Positions 19,582-29,645 of a DNA stretch of 64,000 nt are shown piece by piece (positions within the stretch are counted from its first letter, which is position 1; each line of letters starts with the position of its first letter). Under the pieces are notes generated by a model that worked only from the letters and a program-made list of their open reading frames with translations, was not told where the DNA came from and did not search any database. Both the position numbers and the translations under genes were made by a program. Source of the stretch: Saccharobesus litoralis (GTDB lineage Bacteria > Pseudomonadota > Gammaproteobacteria > Enterobacterales > Alteromonadaceae); assembly GCF_003063625.1 (NCBI RefSeq), contig NZ_CP026604.1, positions 868,001-932,000 of the forward strand. Reading direction: 5' to 3'.

Positions 19582-19720
19582 TGGGTTTCCTCGAATTTAA
19601 ATTTTAGTGATTTTTTAAGCAGCGCACAGCACTGTACAGTGCGCCACATTATAATATTGTGTTATTTAATTGGGGCAATGGCTGGGTAATCAAGCCAAAC
19701 TGCCTAATTAATTATTTCAG

Positions 19721-20869
<1,149 letters not shown>

Positions 20870-21057
20870 CTAACTTCAGTTTCAAGCTCTGAATATCCGA
20901 GTCGAATAACGAGCTTCAATTTGCCTAAATTTAAAGGTCGCTAATTTGACCAAAAACCCCCTTGAAAAGCAATGAAACTGGCGTTTTATTTACAGTTTGT
21001 TAGTGATTGTGTCATGATCATGCCATTATTCATTTTAAGATAGCGGCTGAAACACCC

Positions 21058-21309
21058 ATGGCTCGAAAAATTCAATACACCTTTAAAGGTGAAACAAAAC
21101 TCATCAACTTTGCTTTTGATCGATTTAATGACGCACACGAAGCTGCGGCGGCCGCTGAAGGCATCGACATCACTCGTTTTTTGGCTATGGAACAACAACT
21201 ACAAATGTCAACGCGCGATAAAAAAGCTTGGCGCAGCTATCGTGATGGGGAATTTCAAAAAATGGGCTTTGGCGACATTAGGTTAGTTAAAGACGAAGAA
21301 GGCGCTTAG
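21058..21309 (+). CDS. DUF2960-type small protein
   Basis: An 83-residue soluble protein of unknown function, beginning MARKIQYTFKGETK and resembling the DUF2960 family of Vibrio/Shewanella/Alteromonas relatives; this recognition is from memory and moderately certain. The start is placed at the ATG giving MARKI; an in-frame ATG 45 bases upstream would add unrelated residues. The body is charged and mostly helical (FNDAHEAAAAAEGIDITRFL). It is divergent from tgt. Confidence 0.7.
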   Translation: MARKIQYTFKGETKLINFAFDRFNDAHEAAAAAEGIDITRFLAMEQQLQMSTRDKKAWRSYRDGEFQKMGFGDIRLVKDEEGA

Positions 21310-21340
21310 AGATTAGATCTCAAAAAGTAACGTCTATTGT

Positions 21341-21370
21341 ACTTTTGACGAAGCCACGGCTTCGTCAAAG
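21341..21370. repeat. Perfect palindrome after the small protein gene
   Basis: CTTTTGACGAAGCC, AC, GGCTTCGTCAAAG: a stem of about 13 base pairs. It could act as a transcription stop for the small gene but lacks a clear T run. Part of it (CTTC-TCAAAG-C-TTAAA-TACGA) recurs in looser form at 4488-4512. Confidence 0.6.
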
Positions 21371-21389
21371 GCTTTAAATACGACGCACC

Positions 21390-21534
21390 GGATTTTTGTT
21401 ACCGACAAATCCTATGTACCTGCTGTCCTGCAAGCACAGGATTTTGTTCCCGACAAATCCTAAGTACCTGCTATCCTGCAAGCACAGGATTTTGTTCCCG
21501 ACAAATCCTAAGTACCTGCTATCCTGCAGGCACC
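21390..21534 (+). repeat. Three tandem 48-49 bp repeats (family C)
   Basis: Three head-to-tail units at 21390-21438, 21439-21486 and 21487-21534. Each has GGATTTTGTTCCC, GACAAATCC and TAAGTACCTGCTATCCTGCA and forms a GGATTT/AAATCC hairpin plus a second CCTGC/GCAGG pairing. Single diverged copies lie at 14022-14075 (inverted) and 30834-30881. Confidence 0.9.
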
Positions 21535-21578
21535 AAAAACAGATGCCTAATGCGAGCGTCTAACCTACAAAGTAGCGC

Positions 21579-23507
21579 CTATTTATCAATCATATCTTTC
21601 GCGACTTTGCCGTTAGGCATCCGCATATCACCGCGATACAATACATTGGGTCGCTGAGTTTCCCCTGCCGCCAACGCAAGGCCATCTTGCACTATATTGG
21701 CTTGGCTTAAATCAACTGGAAAAAAGCCCACTTTAGCAGATTGGTCTCCTATTTCAGTCGCAGATAATTGCGAAAGAACTAATACAGGAGCGGTAGGAAA
21801 TATTAAATACCAACGTTGACCAGAACGATTGCGCTGTAAGTCATTGCGTGAGATCGTTTGTAAGTTTTTACCTGTCCGTTTAGCTAAATATTGTCGGTTG
21901 GCTTGACTAAGAAAGTAAGTCGCCAGATTACCCACTTCCGCCACTGGTTTATCAAAAACCGTTTGGCGTAAAATAATATCGCCGGTAATAGTCAAATTAT
22001 TAATCCGCCCTCGAGTTAAATCTCGACACCTTGTTTTACAAGCAAAAGAACCTTTGCCAATAAGCAACGCTGTACCGCTGTCTATCGCTTCAATATTTTC
22101 GACATGAATATTTTTCATTATTTTGCTGTGTGCTTTTAGCCAAATGCCCGTAAAGCCATTAGTCACTTTAACGTTTTTAATACTAATGTTATTCATAGAT
22201 GAATAATACGGCCCAGCACGGTTGTTATTATCCTTGTTCGTACCATTACCGGCTTCTAAACGTACCGCAATGCCATTAAATGATTCGATATTTTCTATCT
22301 CAACCCAATCACCGCCATAAACTTGAACCGTACCGTAGCCTGTATGCACAGTGTGCGCTTTAACGTTTTTAATTGAGCCTTTTATTGGTGTTCGACCGTA
22401 CGTCGGGTTACGCACAATAGCAAACATATCAGGAATAACATTACCAACATCATCAACAAATTGACCTTGGTCATTAGTGGCTAACGCGACGTTGGCCGAG
22501 TTCATGGGTTTATTTTTACTAATGACAGGCGTTTCACCTTGTTTAGTAATAACACTTTTCGGGTTTGGCTGATAACGCGCCTGCAAATAAACAGGCTTTT
22601 TGCCAAACCGATACGCGTAAGCACCATCTTTATAATCGCGATCAGATGTTAATTGCACTGAAACAGATTCGGTGTGGTTATCCAAAATGGTTACATTCGA
22701 TACCGCAAAATTTTCCACAAAGTAGTAACCAAATGGAATGGCTCTGGTTATGTTCACTTTACCATTACCAAAACCACCATTCATTTTCCCATAGTTCAAT
22801 GGCATATTGGTGCGGGCGTCAACCGTAAAATTACGAGCTGGATCGGTAGAGCGGATCTCTACATTCTTGACCCGTTGTTTAATTAGTTTATTAGTATTCA
22901 TGCTGCGCCCAAACGAGAATAAAAACGCTTTGTTAGGACGATACCCCGCTTTACCTGTTGGATGGGAATTTTCTTTAATACCACGCATTTCCAACACAAC
23001 CTCAGGTTCGATTTCAAGGCGCACATTCGAAGGCACTGGAACATGGGCTAAGCTAAAACGATTATTGTTGCCATTTGGTGCAACCCGTAACCGTACTACA
23101 CCGCCATTTTGCTCTTTAGAAGCTTGCTGCAATGCCTGTATTAAGCGTTTAGTGTCATTAACTTCAGCATTAAAAAGCTCAGTTGCAAATAACTCGGTTG
23201 GCGAGTCATCAAACACTTTGTTCTCGAAATAGCCTACATATTGGCCGGTATTGGCAGATAAGTCCGTATCGGTACCTGTTGACCATAAAGGCTTATTGCT
23301 GGCATAAAGCTGCTCAGCAACGGTTGGAATATCGCTATTCGTATTCGCTACCTTGACCTTGTTGCTTAAAATTTGGTTTTGCTTATTACCGTCACCCTTG
23401 GCAGCACCAGTACTCGTGCAGGCTGTGGTTAATAAAAGACTTAGGGCAGCGCAAGACAAAATGTAGCGATACACCTTGGCGCGATTCAATTTCAATTGAC
23501 TTGTCAT
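21579..23507 (-). CDS. GH82-like (iota-carrageenase-related) beta-helix lipoprotein
   Basis: A 642-residue lipoprotein (lipobox around LLLTTAC, Cys30) with a right-handed beta-helix. Residues 388-418 (HTGYGTVQVYGGD, then GIAVRLE) align by eye with the catalytic region of Alteromonas iota-carrageenase CgiA (GYGLIQTYGADN, then GIALRME), as I recall that sequence. Q395, E418 and H460 would match CgiA Q222, E245 and H281. The position of the second catalytic acid, Asp247, is Gly420. This suggests either a glycoside hydrolase with altered chemistry or specificity, or an inactive binding protein. It is divergent from an AraC-type regulator, with a GH2 gene beyond, so it is probably part of a red-algal galactan locus. 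No ribosome site close to the start is obvious. Confidence 0.65.
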   Translation of the reverse strand: MTSQLKLNRAKVYRYILSCAALSLLLTTACTSTGAAKGDGNKQNQILSNKVKVANTNSDIPTVAEQLYASNKPLWSTGTDTDLSANTGQYVGYFENKVFDDSPTELFATELFNAEVNDTKRLIQALQQASKEQNGGVVRLRVAPNGNNNRFSLAHVPVPSNVRLEIEPEVVLEMRGIKENSHPTGKAGYRPNKAFLFSFGRSMNTNKLIKQRVKNVEIRSTDPARNFTVDARTNMPLNYGKMNGGFGNGKVNITRAIPFGYYFVENFAVSNVTILDNHTESVSVQLTSDRDYKDGAYAYRFGKKPVYLQARYQPNPKSVITKQGETPVISKNKPMNSANVALATNDQGQFVDDVGNVIPDMFAIVRNPTYGRTPIKGSIKNVKAHTVHTGYGTVQVYGGDWVEIENIESFNGIAVRLEAGNGTNKDNNNRAGPYYSSMNNISIKNVKVTNGFTGIWLKAHSKIMKNIHVENIEAIDSGTALLIGKGSFACKTRCRDLTRGRINNLTITGDIILRQTVFDKPVAEVGNLATYFLSQANRQYLAKRTGKNLQTISRNDLQRNRSGQRWYLIFPTAPVLVLSQLSATEIGDQSAKVGFFPVDLSQANIVQDGLALAAGETQRPNVLYRGDMRMPNGKVAKDMIDK

Positions 23508-24027
23508 GACTAAGTGTCACCTCTAACGATTAATAAATGCGATTGACTTAGTTTTTGCTGTGTTTAGGTTGCTTTGCCGACAACGCTTCAACCTTAAGTC
23601 TATCCTGTAATGTTAATCGTGAGTAACAATAAAGTGATAATTATTGTAAAGGTAGGATGTTTTAGCTATTAATGATAGTTTGAGTTATCAAGCACTGCGC
23701 TCAAACCTAGTGAGAGCTAGCGGTGATTTAAGCCCTGTGGGCGGCGACTTTACAACTATGCAGACACTTTGTTGATGCTCTTCATTTACAGGAGGGGTAT
23801 ACATTAACCATAGCGTATTTCCCCATATCCGACGCATTCCAAGCCTTGTTAGGGTCGACACTGTCTGTATAAATACCTCGGATACTACCCGCCATACCCG
23901 GTGCAACTTATCGCCCCTTGTAATGGTTCATTTTAAGGTGTCAAATTAGCAAACTTAACAATTTGTTACTGGTTTACAGTCGACAGGAAGCCTAAAATTT
24001 AGCTATCGCTAAACGACAATATAAAAT
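23508..24027. other. Divergent intergenic region with a possible gene remnant
   Basis: Lies between the GH82-like gene and the divergent AraC-type regulator, so it should contain both promoters. An open stretch on the minus strand, 23895 down to 23782, encodes 37 residues (GIYTDSVDPNKAWNASDMGK is part of it) with protein-like composition but no ribosome site and no recognised relative; it may be a decayed C-terminal fragment. No regulator-binding site could be picked out. Confidence 0.35.
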
Positions 24028-25458
24028 ATGCAAGAAACGCTAATAGAATGGCCTATCTTTGTGCGCGCCGTTATCCCCTTCACCGCTGCCCACCTTTTTT
24101 TGATGGTACTCATTTATTTTACGCTAGTTAGGCGATATATCGGTGAGGCTTACATTTACTTAGCAATTTTTCTCGGCAGCTTTGCCTTGTTTTTGTGTGG
24201 CCCGTTAGTCAATGTATTACCTTTTACTGAGCTAAAACCTTGGTATAGCCTATTCAGAAACCTATTACTGTTTTCCATTGGTATCCCGACGCTAGTGAAT
24301 GGCTTGTTTATTTTAGCCCAACGAAAACTGCCACTTGCATTAAGCTTGTTACCGTATGCCATAGGTTTGGGTTGGTCTATCTTCTTTGCTCTAACCAGCT
24401 TTCGTTACGCCGCATTAGGCTTACCAGCATTACAAGGCATGAATATTACCGATGCTTGGGCTGGGCAAATTGCCACCATTGCATTAATCCTAATTGCACC
24501 TTGTATCTATTTATTAACCACTAAACCAAGTAAAAAAGTCGCCATGTACATATATGGCGTACTTAGTTTCTGTACCTTTATGATTATTGGCAACGCTTCG
24601 CGTGCGTGGGAAGTTTATTATGCAGGTAGCAGTTTGACCGCTATTATTTGGGGCTGGGTGGTAGTCAAAGACATCCAACGCACAAGTCGTAAAGCGGAAC
24701 AACATCATCAACATGAAAAAGCCCTAGCGAAAGCGCAATTTGCTACGGCTTCTAAACAAGCCTTCAGTGAATTTTATCCCGCCGAGCTAGACGTTAAATA
24801 CCCATTTAAGGAACGAGAAGAGCTCATTGAAGTCGTTAAAACAGCCAGTCATGGGTTAGTTGAACAATATGCTAAAACACTGACTATTGCCCTACAACAA
24901 TACACTAATGACAACTTAGCCACATTTAAACTACGGACTCGTGAGTTAATGTTTATGCTGTACGACGTGACTATTTTTGCTAGCGGCGAATCGCAACCAC
25001 TTATCCGACGCCTTGAATCTGTTGGTCAAGAAATTGAGCAATGCCAAGATTTAGAGCAAATCCAAGAAAACGTAATCGGCGAATGCCTGTACTTAGTTAG
25101 TGTCATTGCCGCCCAACCGACAAGATCGACAGACAGCAACGATTTAGTCGATTCGATAAAAAGTTTTGTCTTAAATAACTATTATAAAGAGTTTTCTAAT
25201 CATGATATTGCCAAAGCGATTGGCACTAGCCAGTCGCACATGATGAAAGTCTTTAAGCAAGTAACAGGCACTACCATTAATCAATTCTTAGTCGAGATCC
25301 GTATTGAAAAAGCCAAACAACGCTTGTTGTCTCAGAACGTCACAGACACCGCACTGGACGTAGGTTTTAACAACTCAACCTATTTTGCCACCGTTTTCAA
25401 AAAGCACACCGGCTTGTCGCCTAAGCAATACCAGAAACTAGCCAAGCAGCAAGGCTAA
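24028..25458 (+). CDS. Membrane-bound AraC-family transcriptional regulator
   Basis: A 476-residue regulator with about seven hydrophobic segments in the first 215 residues, a helical linker (about 220-350) and a C-terminal AraC DNA-binding domain from about 375 on: HDIAKAIGTSQSHMMKVFKQ (first helix-turn-helix) and ALDVGFNNSTYFATVFKKHT (second). The membrane part presumably senses a signal at the inner membrane. It is divergent from the GH82-like gene and convergent with GH2, so control of these two is the simplest inference. The start has no strong ribosome site. Confidence 0.88.
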   Translation: MQETLIEWPIFVRAVIPFTAAHLFLMVLIYFTLVRRYIGEAYIYLAIFLGSFALFLCGPLVNVLPFTELKPWYSLFRNLLLFSIGIPTLVNGLFILAQRKLPLALSLLPYAIGLGWSIFFALTSFRYAALGLPALQGMNITDAWAGQIATIALILIAPCIYLLTTKPSKKVAMYIYGVLSFCTFMIIGNASRAWEVYYAGSSLTAIIWGWVVVKDIQRTSRKAEQHHQHEKALAKAQFATASKQAFSEFYPAELDVKYPFKEREELIEVVKTASHGLVEQYAKTLTIALQQYTNDNLATFKLRTRELMFMLYDVTIFASGESQPLIRRLESVGQEIEQCQDLEQIQENVIGECLYLVSVIAAQPTRSTDSNDLVDSIKSFVLNNYYKEFSNHDIAKAIGTSQSHMMKVFKQVTGTTINQFLVEIRIEKAKQRLLSQNVTDTALDVGFNNSTYFATVFKKHTGLSPKQYQKLAKQQG

Positions 25459-25542
25459 TTAATTCATCTCGTTACTGCTAAATAACGATCTGACTGACTA
25501 CAAAAACATTCACCTTGCTGCGTAAGTATTTGCCTACAAATG

Positions 25543-25570
25543 AAAAAGCCCGCGTATTGCGGACTTTTTT
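25543..25570. terminator. Bidirectional terminator between regulator and GH2
   Basis: AAAAAGCCCGC, loop GTATT, GCGGACTTTTTT; one mismatch in the stem, A run on one side and T run on the other, placed between convergent genes. Confidence 0.85.
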
Positions 25571-25615
25571 CTAACTTAAGTTTGTTAACAAAAAATCAAT
25601 TATCTGAATATCAAT

Positions 25616-28177
25616 TTACTTAATATCTATAGTGATTTTTTGCTCGGCTAAGCCTTTAGCACTGGCCGTGATCGTAACTGGTCCAGCTTGTTTAGTTGAC
25701 TGAATTATCGCTAACGCTCGCCCTTGGTCTGTATCTAAACTATTGGCTTGAAAGTCTTGGATATTATCCGGCGCACCATTATCTACACCCAATAATTTTG
25801 CAGGGCCTTCAATAGTAAAGGTAACGTGAGTGTCGGCCACTTTAACCGCATTACCGCGCTTATCACGCAACTGTACCACAAGATGAGCCACATCATAGGC
25901 ATCGGCTTTTAACTCAGTTTTATCTGTAGTAAAAGTGAATGCCACGGGTTTTGTGGTAGTCGCCAAGTGTACTTCTTGCTCTTGGCCTTTAAGCCCTGCT
26001 TTAGCAGTTAATGTTCCGGCCTCAAAAGGCACAACCCAACGCATAATTCGGTTGCCGCTTTCTGACATACTGCGATAGCCCAGTGAACGACCATTAAGCA
26101 ATAACTCAACTTGTGCATGGTTAGATGCCACCTCAACTAAAACCTCTTCACCTTGCTGATAGTTCCAATGCATTTCAGATTGGCGCCATTTGTAACTACC
26201 ACCCCAAGCGGAATCCGATTTAGATTTTGGCAGGGCAAAACCTGATAACGGATCTTTCTTAAAGCCTGATTTAGCGATTGGCAATGTGCCTATCGATAAG
26301 TGTGGTGTATCTACCCAAATGCTTTTAAAGTAGTTCCAACCTTGGCGTTTAAAACCAGCTAAGTCGAGCATATCACCCCAACCGCTTTTTTCTGGCCATT
26401 TGTTATGACGCTCACCCATGTAGTCGATACCTGTCCACATGAAAATACTAAACACACCTGGATTTTCCAGTACTTGTAACCAATCGCCCCATACACCTGG
26501 GTTTTCATTAATAGTGATCAACTTATCTGGGAAATGTTTTTGCGCCCAAGGAATAGTAATGTTGCGATAGCTAAAACCGGCAATATCGACCGCATCGGCA
26601 TAACCAGTAACCATACTGACTTGTGGGATAATCATGTTAGTCGTTACTGGGCGTGTTGTATCAAGCTCGCGCGTCCACTTAGCTAATTTTTGCGCGGTTT
26701 CATGCAACAGATATTCGTTTTTAGGCGTTTCGTCGTAGCGTTTTTTCAACTCTTCTGGCGAGAATTTAGGTTGACCGCCCCAAAAGTTGCTGTTGGCTTT
26801 TTCTGGTTTGTTGGGATCCCAATAGCCTGTAACGTAACGATAGTTAAGATACGTCCATTCAATTTCGTTACCTATACTCCATTGCACAACACTTGGATGG
26901 TTACGATCACGCAACATGGTGCGGGTTAAGTCACTTTTATTCCATTTTTGAAAATGTCTATCATAACCGCGCGATATATAATCATCATGTCGGTCATGTT
27001 TGTTTAAGCGCTTATCTTTAGGGTAGTCAAACTCATCAAAAAACTCGTTTTGCACCAAAATTCCCATTTCGTCGCATAATTGCAAAAACTCTTTAGAGAA
27101 CGGATTATGCGCAGTTCGAATAGCGTTAACCCCACCGTCTTTCAACATTTGTAAACGGCGTTGCCAAACACCTTTAGGTACAGCGGCACCAACTAAACCA
27201 CCATCGTGATGCAAACTAACCCCTTTCATGAAAGTAGGTTTGCCGTTTAAGAAAAAGCCCTTTCCGGCTTCAAATTTAATATCACGTATACCAAAACGAG
27301 TTTCGTATTGATCGACCACTTTATCGTCGCGGATCACTCGCGTGATCGCGGTATATAAATTAGGCGTTTCTGTATCCCATAGTTTTGGCTCAAATACGTT
27401 AAGCTCTTGCTCTATTTCTTTAGTTTTTTGGCTGCTTAAACGATACTTTTTACTAACCTCTGCAACATGCTGGCCTGAACCATCGACAATTTGCGTATTC
27501 AACAGGAAAGACGCGCGACGGCTATTTTGATTAGTGACATTAACCTTTATATTAACCCTAGCTTTTTCATTTGAGATTTCAGGTGTAGTAACAAAAGTTC
27601 CCCAAACCGGAATATGCAACTTATCGACTGTCACTAATTTTACGTTACGATAAATACCACTACCTGTATACCAGCGGCTATCTACGTAGCGCGAATGGTC
27701 AACATGGACAGTTAGTACGTTCTGACTACCATCGGTTTTTAACTTATCGGTTAAATCCCAATAAACCGGTGAATAACCGTAAGGGTTTTCTCCTAAACGC
27801 TGACCATTTAACCAATACGTTGCATTATTATATACACCGTCAAACAACACATAAGTGGTTGTGTTGTTTGGATCGGCAGGTGTCGCAAAATGTTTTTGGT
27901 AAATACCTACACCGCCAGGTAAATAACCGGTTGCGCCTTCCCATTTTTCAGCAAATGAAGCTTCAACACTCCAGTCATGCGGCAATCGTACATCTCGCCA
28001 ACCACTGTCATTCAGAGGTAAGTTTTTAGGTAAGGCAGTATCGTTAACTAAAGTAAACTTCCAATCAAAGTTAAAGTCGACTTGACGCTTAACAACACTG
28101 GCTTGCACTGCGCTGATACACGCAAACAAAGCTAGTCCAGTTAGGCATAACCAACGCGCTATTTTATTCGTTTTCAT
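25616..28177 (-). CDS. GH2 family glycoside hydrolase (beta-galactosidase-like)
   Basis: Exported GH2 enzyme of 853 residues from the chosen ATG; an alternative ATG 15 bases upstream adds MVPSL. A signal peptide (ALFACISAVQA) precedes the jelly-roll sugar-binding domain (LPHDWSVEASFAEKWEGATG), an Ig-like domain, the TIM barrel with acid/base Glu in SIGNEIEW and probable nucleophile Glu in ITINENPG, a DUF4982-type domain and a C-terminal Ig-like domain. The activity is most likely beta-galactosidase on galactan fragments, but GH2 also includes glucuronidases and mannosidases, so specificity is inferred from the GH82-like neighbour only. A terminator follows. Confidence 0.9.
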   Translation of the reverse strand: MKTNKIARWLCLTGLALFACISAVQASVVKRQVDFNFDWKFTLVNDTALPKNLPLNDSGWRDVRLPHDWSVEASFAEKWEGATGYLPGGVGIYQKHFATPADPNNTTTYVLFDGVYNNATYWLNGQRLGENPYGYSPVYWDLTDKLKTDGSQNVLTVHVDHSRYVDSRWYTGSGIYRNVKLVTVDKLHIPVWGTFVTTPEISNEKARVNIKVNVTNQNSRRASFLLNTQIVDGSGQHVAEVSKKYRLSSQKTKEIEQELNVFEPKLWDTETPNLYTAITRVIRDDKVVDQYETRFGIRDIKFEAGKGFFLNGKPTFMKGVSLHHDGGLVGAAVPKGVWQRRLQMLKDGGVNAIRTAHNPFSKEFLQLCDEMGILVQNEFFDEFDYPKDKRLNKHDRHDDYISRGYDRHFQKWNKSDLTRTMLRDRNHPSVVQWSIGNEIEWTYLNYRYVTGYWDPNKPEKANSNFWGGQPKFSPEELKKRYDETPKNEYLLHETAQKLAKWTRELDTTRPVTTNMIIPQVSMVTGYADAVDIAGFSYRNITIPWAQKHFPDKLITINENPGVWGDWLQVLENPGVFSIFMWTGIDYMGERHNKWPEKSGWGDMLDLAGFKRQGWNYFKSIWVDTPHLSIGTLPIAKSGFKKDPLSGFALPKSKSDSAWGGSYKWRQSEMHWNYQQGEEVLVEVASNHAQVELLLNGRSLGYRSMSESGNRIMRWVVPFEAGTLTAKAGLKGQEQEVHLATTTKPVAFTFTTDKTELKADAYDVAHLVVQLRDKRGNAVKVADTHVTFTIEGPAKLLGVDNGAPDNIQDFQANSLDTDQGRALAIIQSTKQAGPVTITASAKGLAEQKITIDIK

Positions 28178-28644
28178 GAGGCTCGGTACCATTAATTACA
28201 ATCATTAAATGTGGTCGACAAACCCTAATTAGCTTACACAACCACATTTATCAGTAGAGTCGTAATTTTATATTCTAATGAATAAAAGTTTATTGTTGAC
28301 AAATTTTTCGTTTATTTACAATTTTTACGTTGCTATAAGTAAAACAATACTAATTTTGAACATCTATTTGCTATTTTAAATTCGCCTTTCACCACACATT
28401 AACTCCACTCAAAGTCAATACATGAATATTACTCATGGTTTTATTAGTTTTTACCATTTTTATTCATTAAAAAAACCACGTATAAATTCTCGCAAGCTTT
28501 AAACAGGTGACTAAATAGTGATGGCTTAAAGTCGGTCTGGCTTCCACTCAGACAGCCGCCATTACGTAGCTATTACATAACAATGACTGCGACTATAAAG
28601 ACGGTACGCAATTATCAACGAATTAATTAGGATGCTAATTCATC
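28178..28644. other. Divergent intergenic region between GH2 and mesX
   Basis: No gene seen; strongly AT-rich. A GGTCTG/CAGAC pairing at about 28532-28553 lies in the presumed mesX leader, but I could not identify a SAM or cobalamin riboswitch or a convincing MetJ box array. Confidence 0.4.
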
Positions 28645-29625
28645 ATGAACCACGAATTTACTTTCGCAATTAAACGCATTTTGTTTGACGAGCATTATCA
28701 ACCCGCAGACAACACACGCATAACCACCAACTTTGCTAATTTAGCAAGGGGCGAGCGCAGACAAGAAAATTTGCGCAATGCGTTAAAGATGATAGATAAC
28801 CGCTTTAACGCCATGGCGCATTGGGATAATCCACAAGGAGATCGATACTCAGTTGAACTCGAAATCATCTCAGTCGAGATGAGTTTGCAAGGCAGTACGC
28901 AAAGCTTTCCATCAATCGAGATCTTAAAAACTCATATTATCGACCTGCTAACGGGTAAACGCAGTGCCGGTATTGTCGGCAACAACTTTTCATCATACGT
29001 ACGCGACTATGATTTCAGTGTAGTTTTACTAGAGCACAATAAACAGCAAGCACAATTTAGTATTCCGGATAACTTTGGTGAGCTGCATGGCAAACTGTTT
29101 AAACATTTTGTTAATTCAGACACTTACCAGCAAAACTTCGAAAAACCACCAGTTATTTGCCTCAGTGTGTCAGATAACAAAACTTATTTTCGAACGGAAA
29201 ATCAACATCCGGTATTAGGGGTGGAATACAAACCTAACGACACTTCGTTAACGGAGCACTATTTCAAAAAAATGGGCTTGGCCGTGCGTTATTTTATGCC
29301 GCCAAACAGTGTAGCGCCATTAGCTTTTTACTTTTTTGGTGACTTGCTAACCGACTACACCAACCTTGAATTAATTAGCACCATTAGCACCATGGAGACG
29401 TTTCAAAAAATTTATCGACCTGAAATTTATAACGCCAATGCTGTCGCTGGGAAATGCTACCAGCCTAATTTAAAAAATAGCGATCATTCACTAACTCAAA
29501 TCAATTATGACCGCGATGAACGCAGCCGTTTAGCGATACAACAAGGTAAGTTTGCTGAAGAAAACTTTATGAAACCTTATCAAACCGTGCTGGAACAATG
29601 GTCGGCCAACAACGCGAATAGATGA
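28645..29625 (+). CDS. mesX: MesX (DUF1852), partner of methionine synthase MesD
   Basis: A 326-residue DUF1852 protein. In the published description of folate-independent methionine synthases, DUF1852 (MesX) is required together with MesD and acts with oxygen; its exact chemistry is unsettled. Recognition rests on the DUF1852-like body (for example FTFAIKRILFDEHYQPADNT) and on the directly adjoining MesD gene, whose alternative start overlaps this stop codon. The start is the ATG with a TAGGATG stretch about 15 bases upstream. It is cytoplasmic, with no signal peptide. Confidence 0.85.
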   Translation: MNHEFTFAIKRILFDEHYQPADNTRITTNFANLARGERRQENLRNALKMIDNRFNAMAHWDNPQGDRYSVELEIISVEMSLQGSTQSFPSIEILKTHIIDLLTGKRSAGIVGNNFSSYVRDYDFSVVLLEHNKQQAQFSIPDNFGELHGKLFKHFVNSDTYQQNFEKPPVICLSVSDNKTYFRTENQHPVLGVEYKPNDTSLTEHYFKKMGLAVRYFMPPNSVAPLAFYFFGDLLTDYTNLELISTISTMETFQKIYRPEIYNANAVAGKCYQPNLKNSDHSLTQINYDRDERSRLAIQQGKFAEENFMKPYQTVLEQWSANNANR

Positions 29626-29645
29626 ACAGAACACAGGTAAACATA

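Noticed and set aside
19621-19644. Palindrome GCGCAC...GTGCGC as a terminator for tgt
   Set aside because: It lies inside the tgt-yajC operon gap and has no T run on either strand; possibly structural only.
21390-21534. CRISPR-like tandem array
   Set aside because: The whole 48-base unit is repeated without variable spacers, only three units exist, related single copies lie elsewhere, and no cas gene is present.
28500-28644. SAM riboswitch or MetJ operator before mesX
   Set aside because: No consensus core of a SAM riboswitch and no repeated AGACGTCT boxes could be found; only one short pairing was seen.
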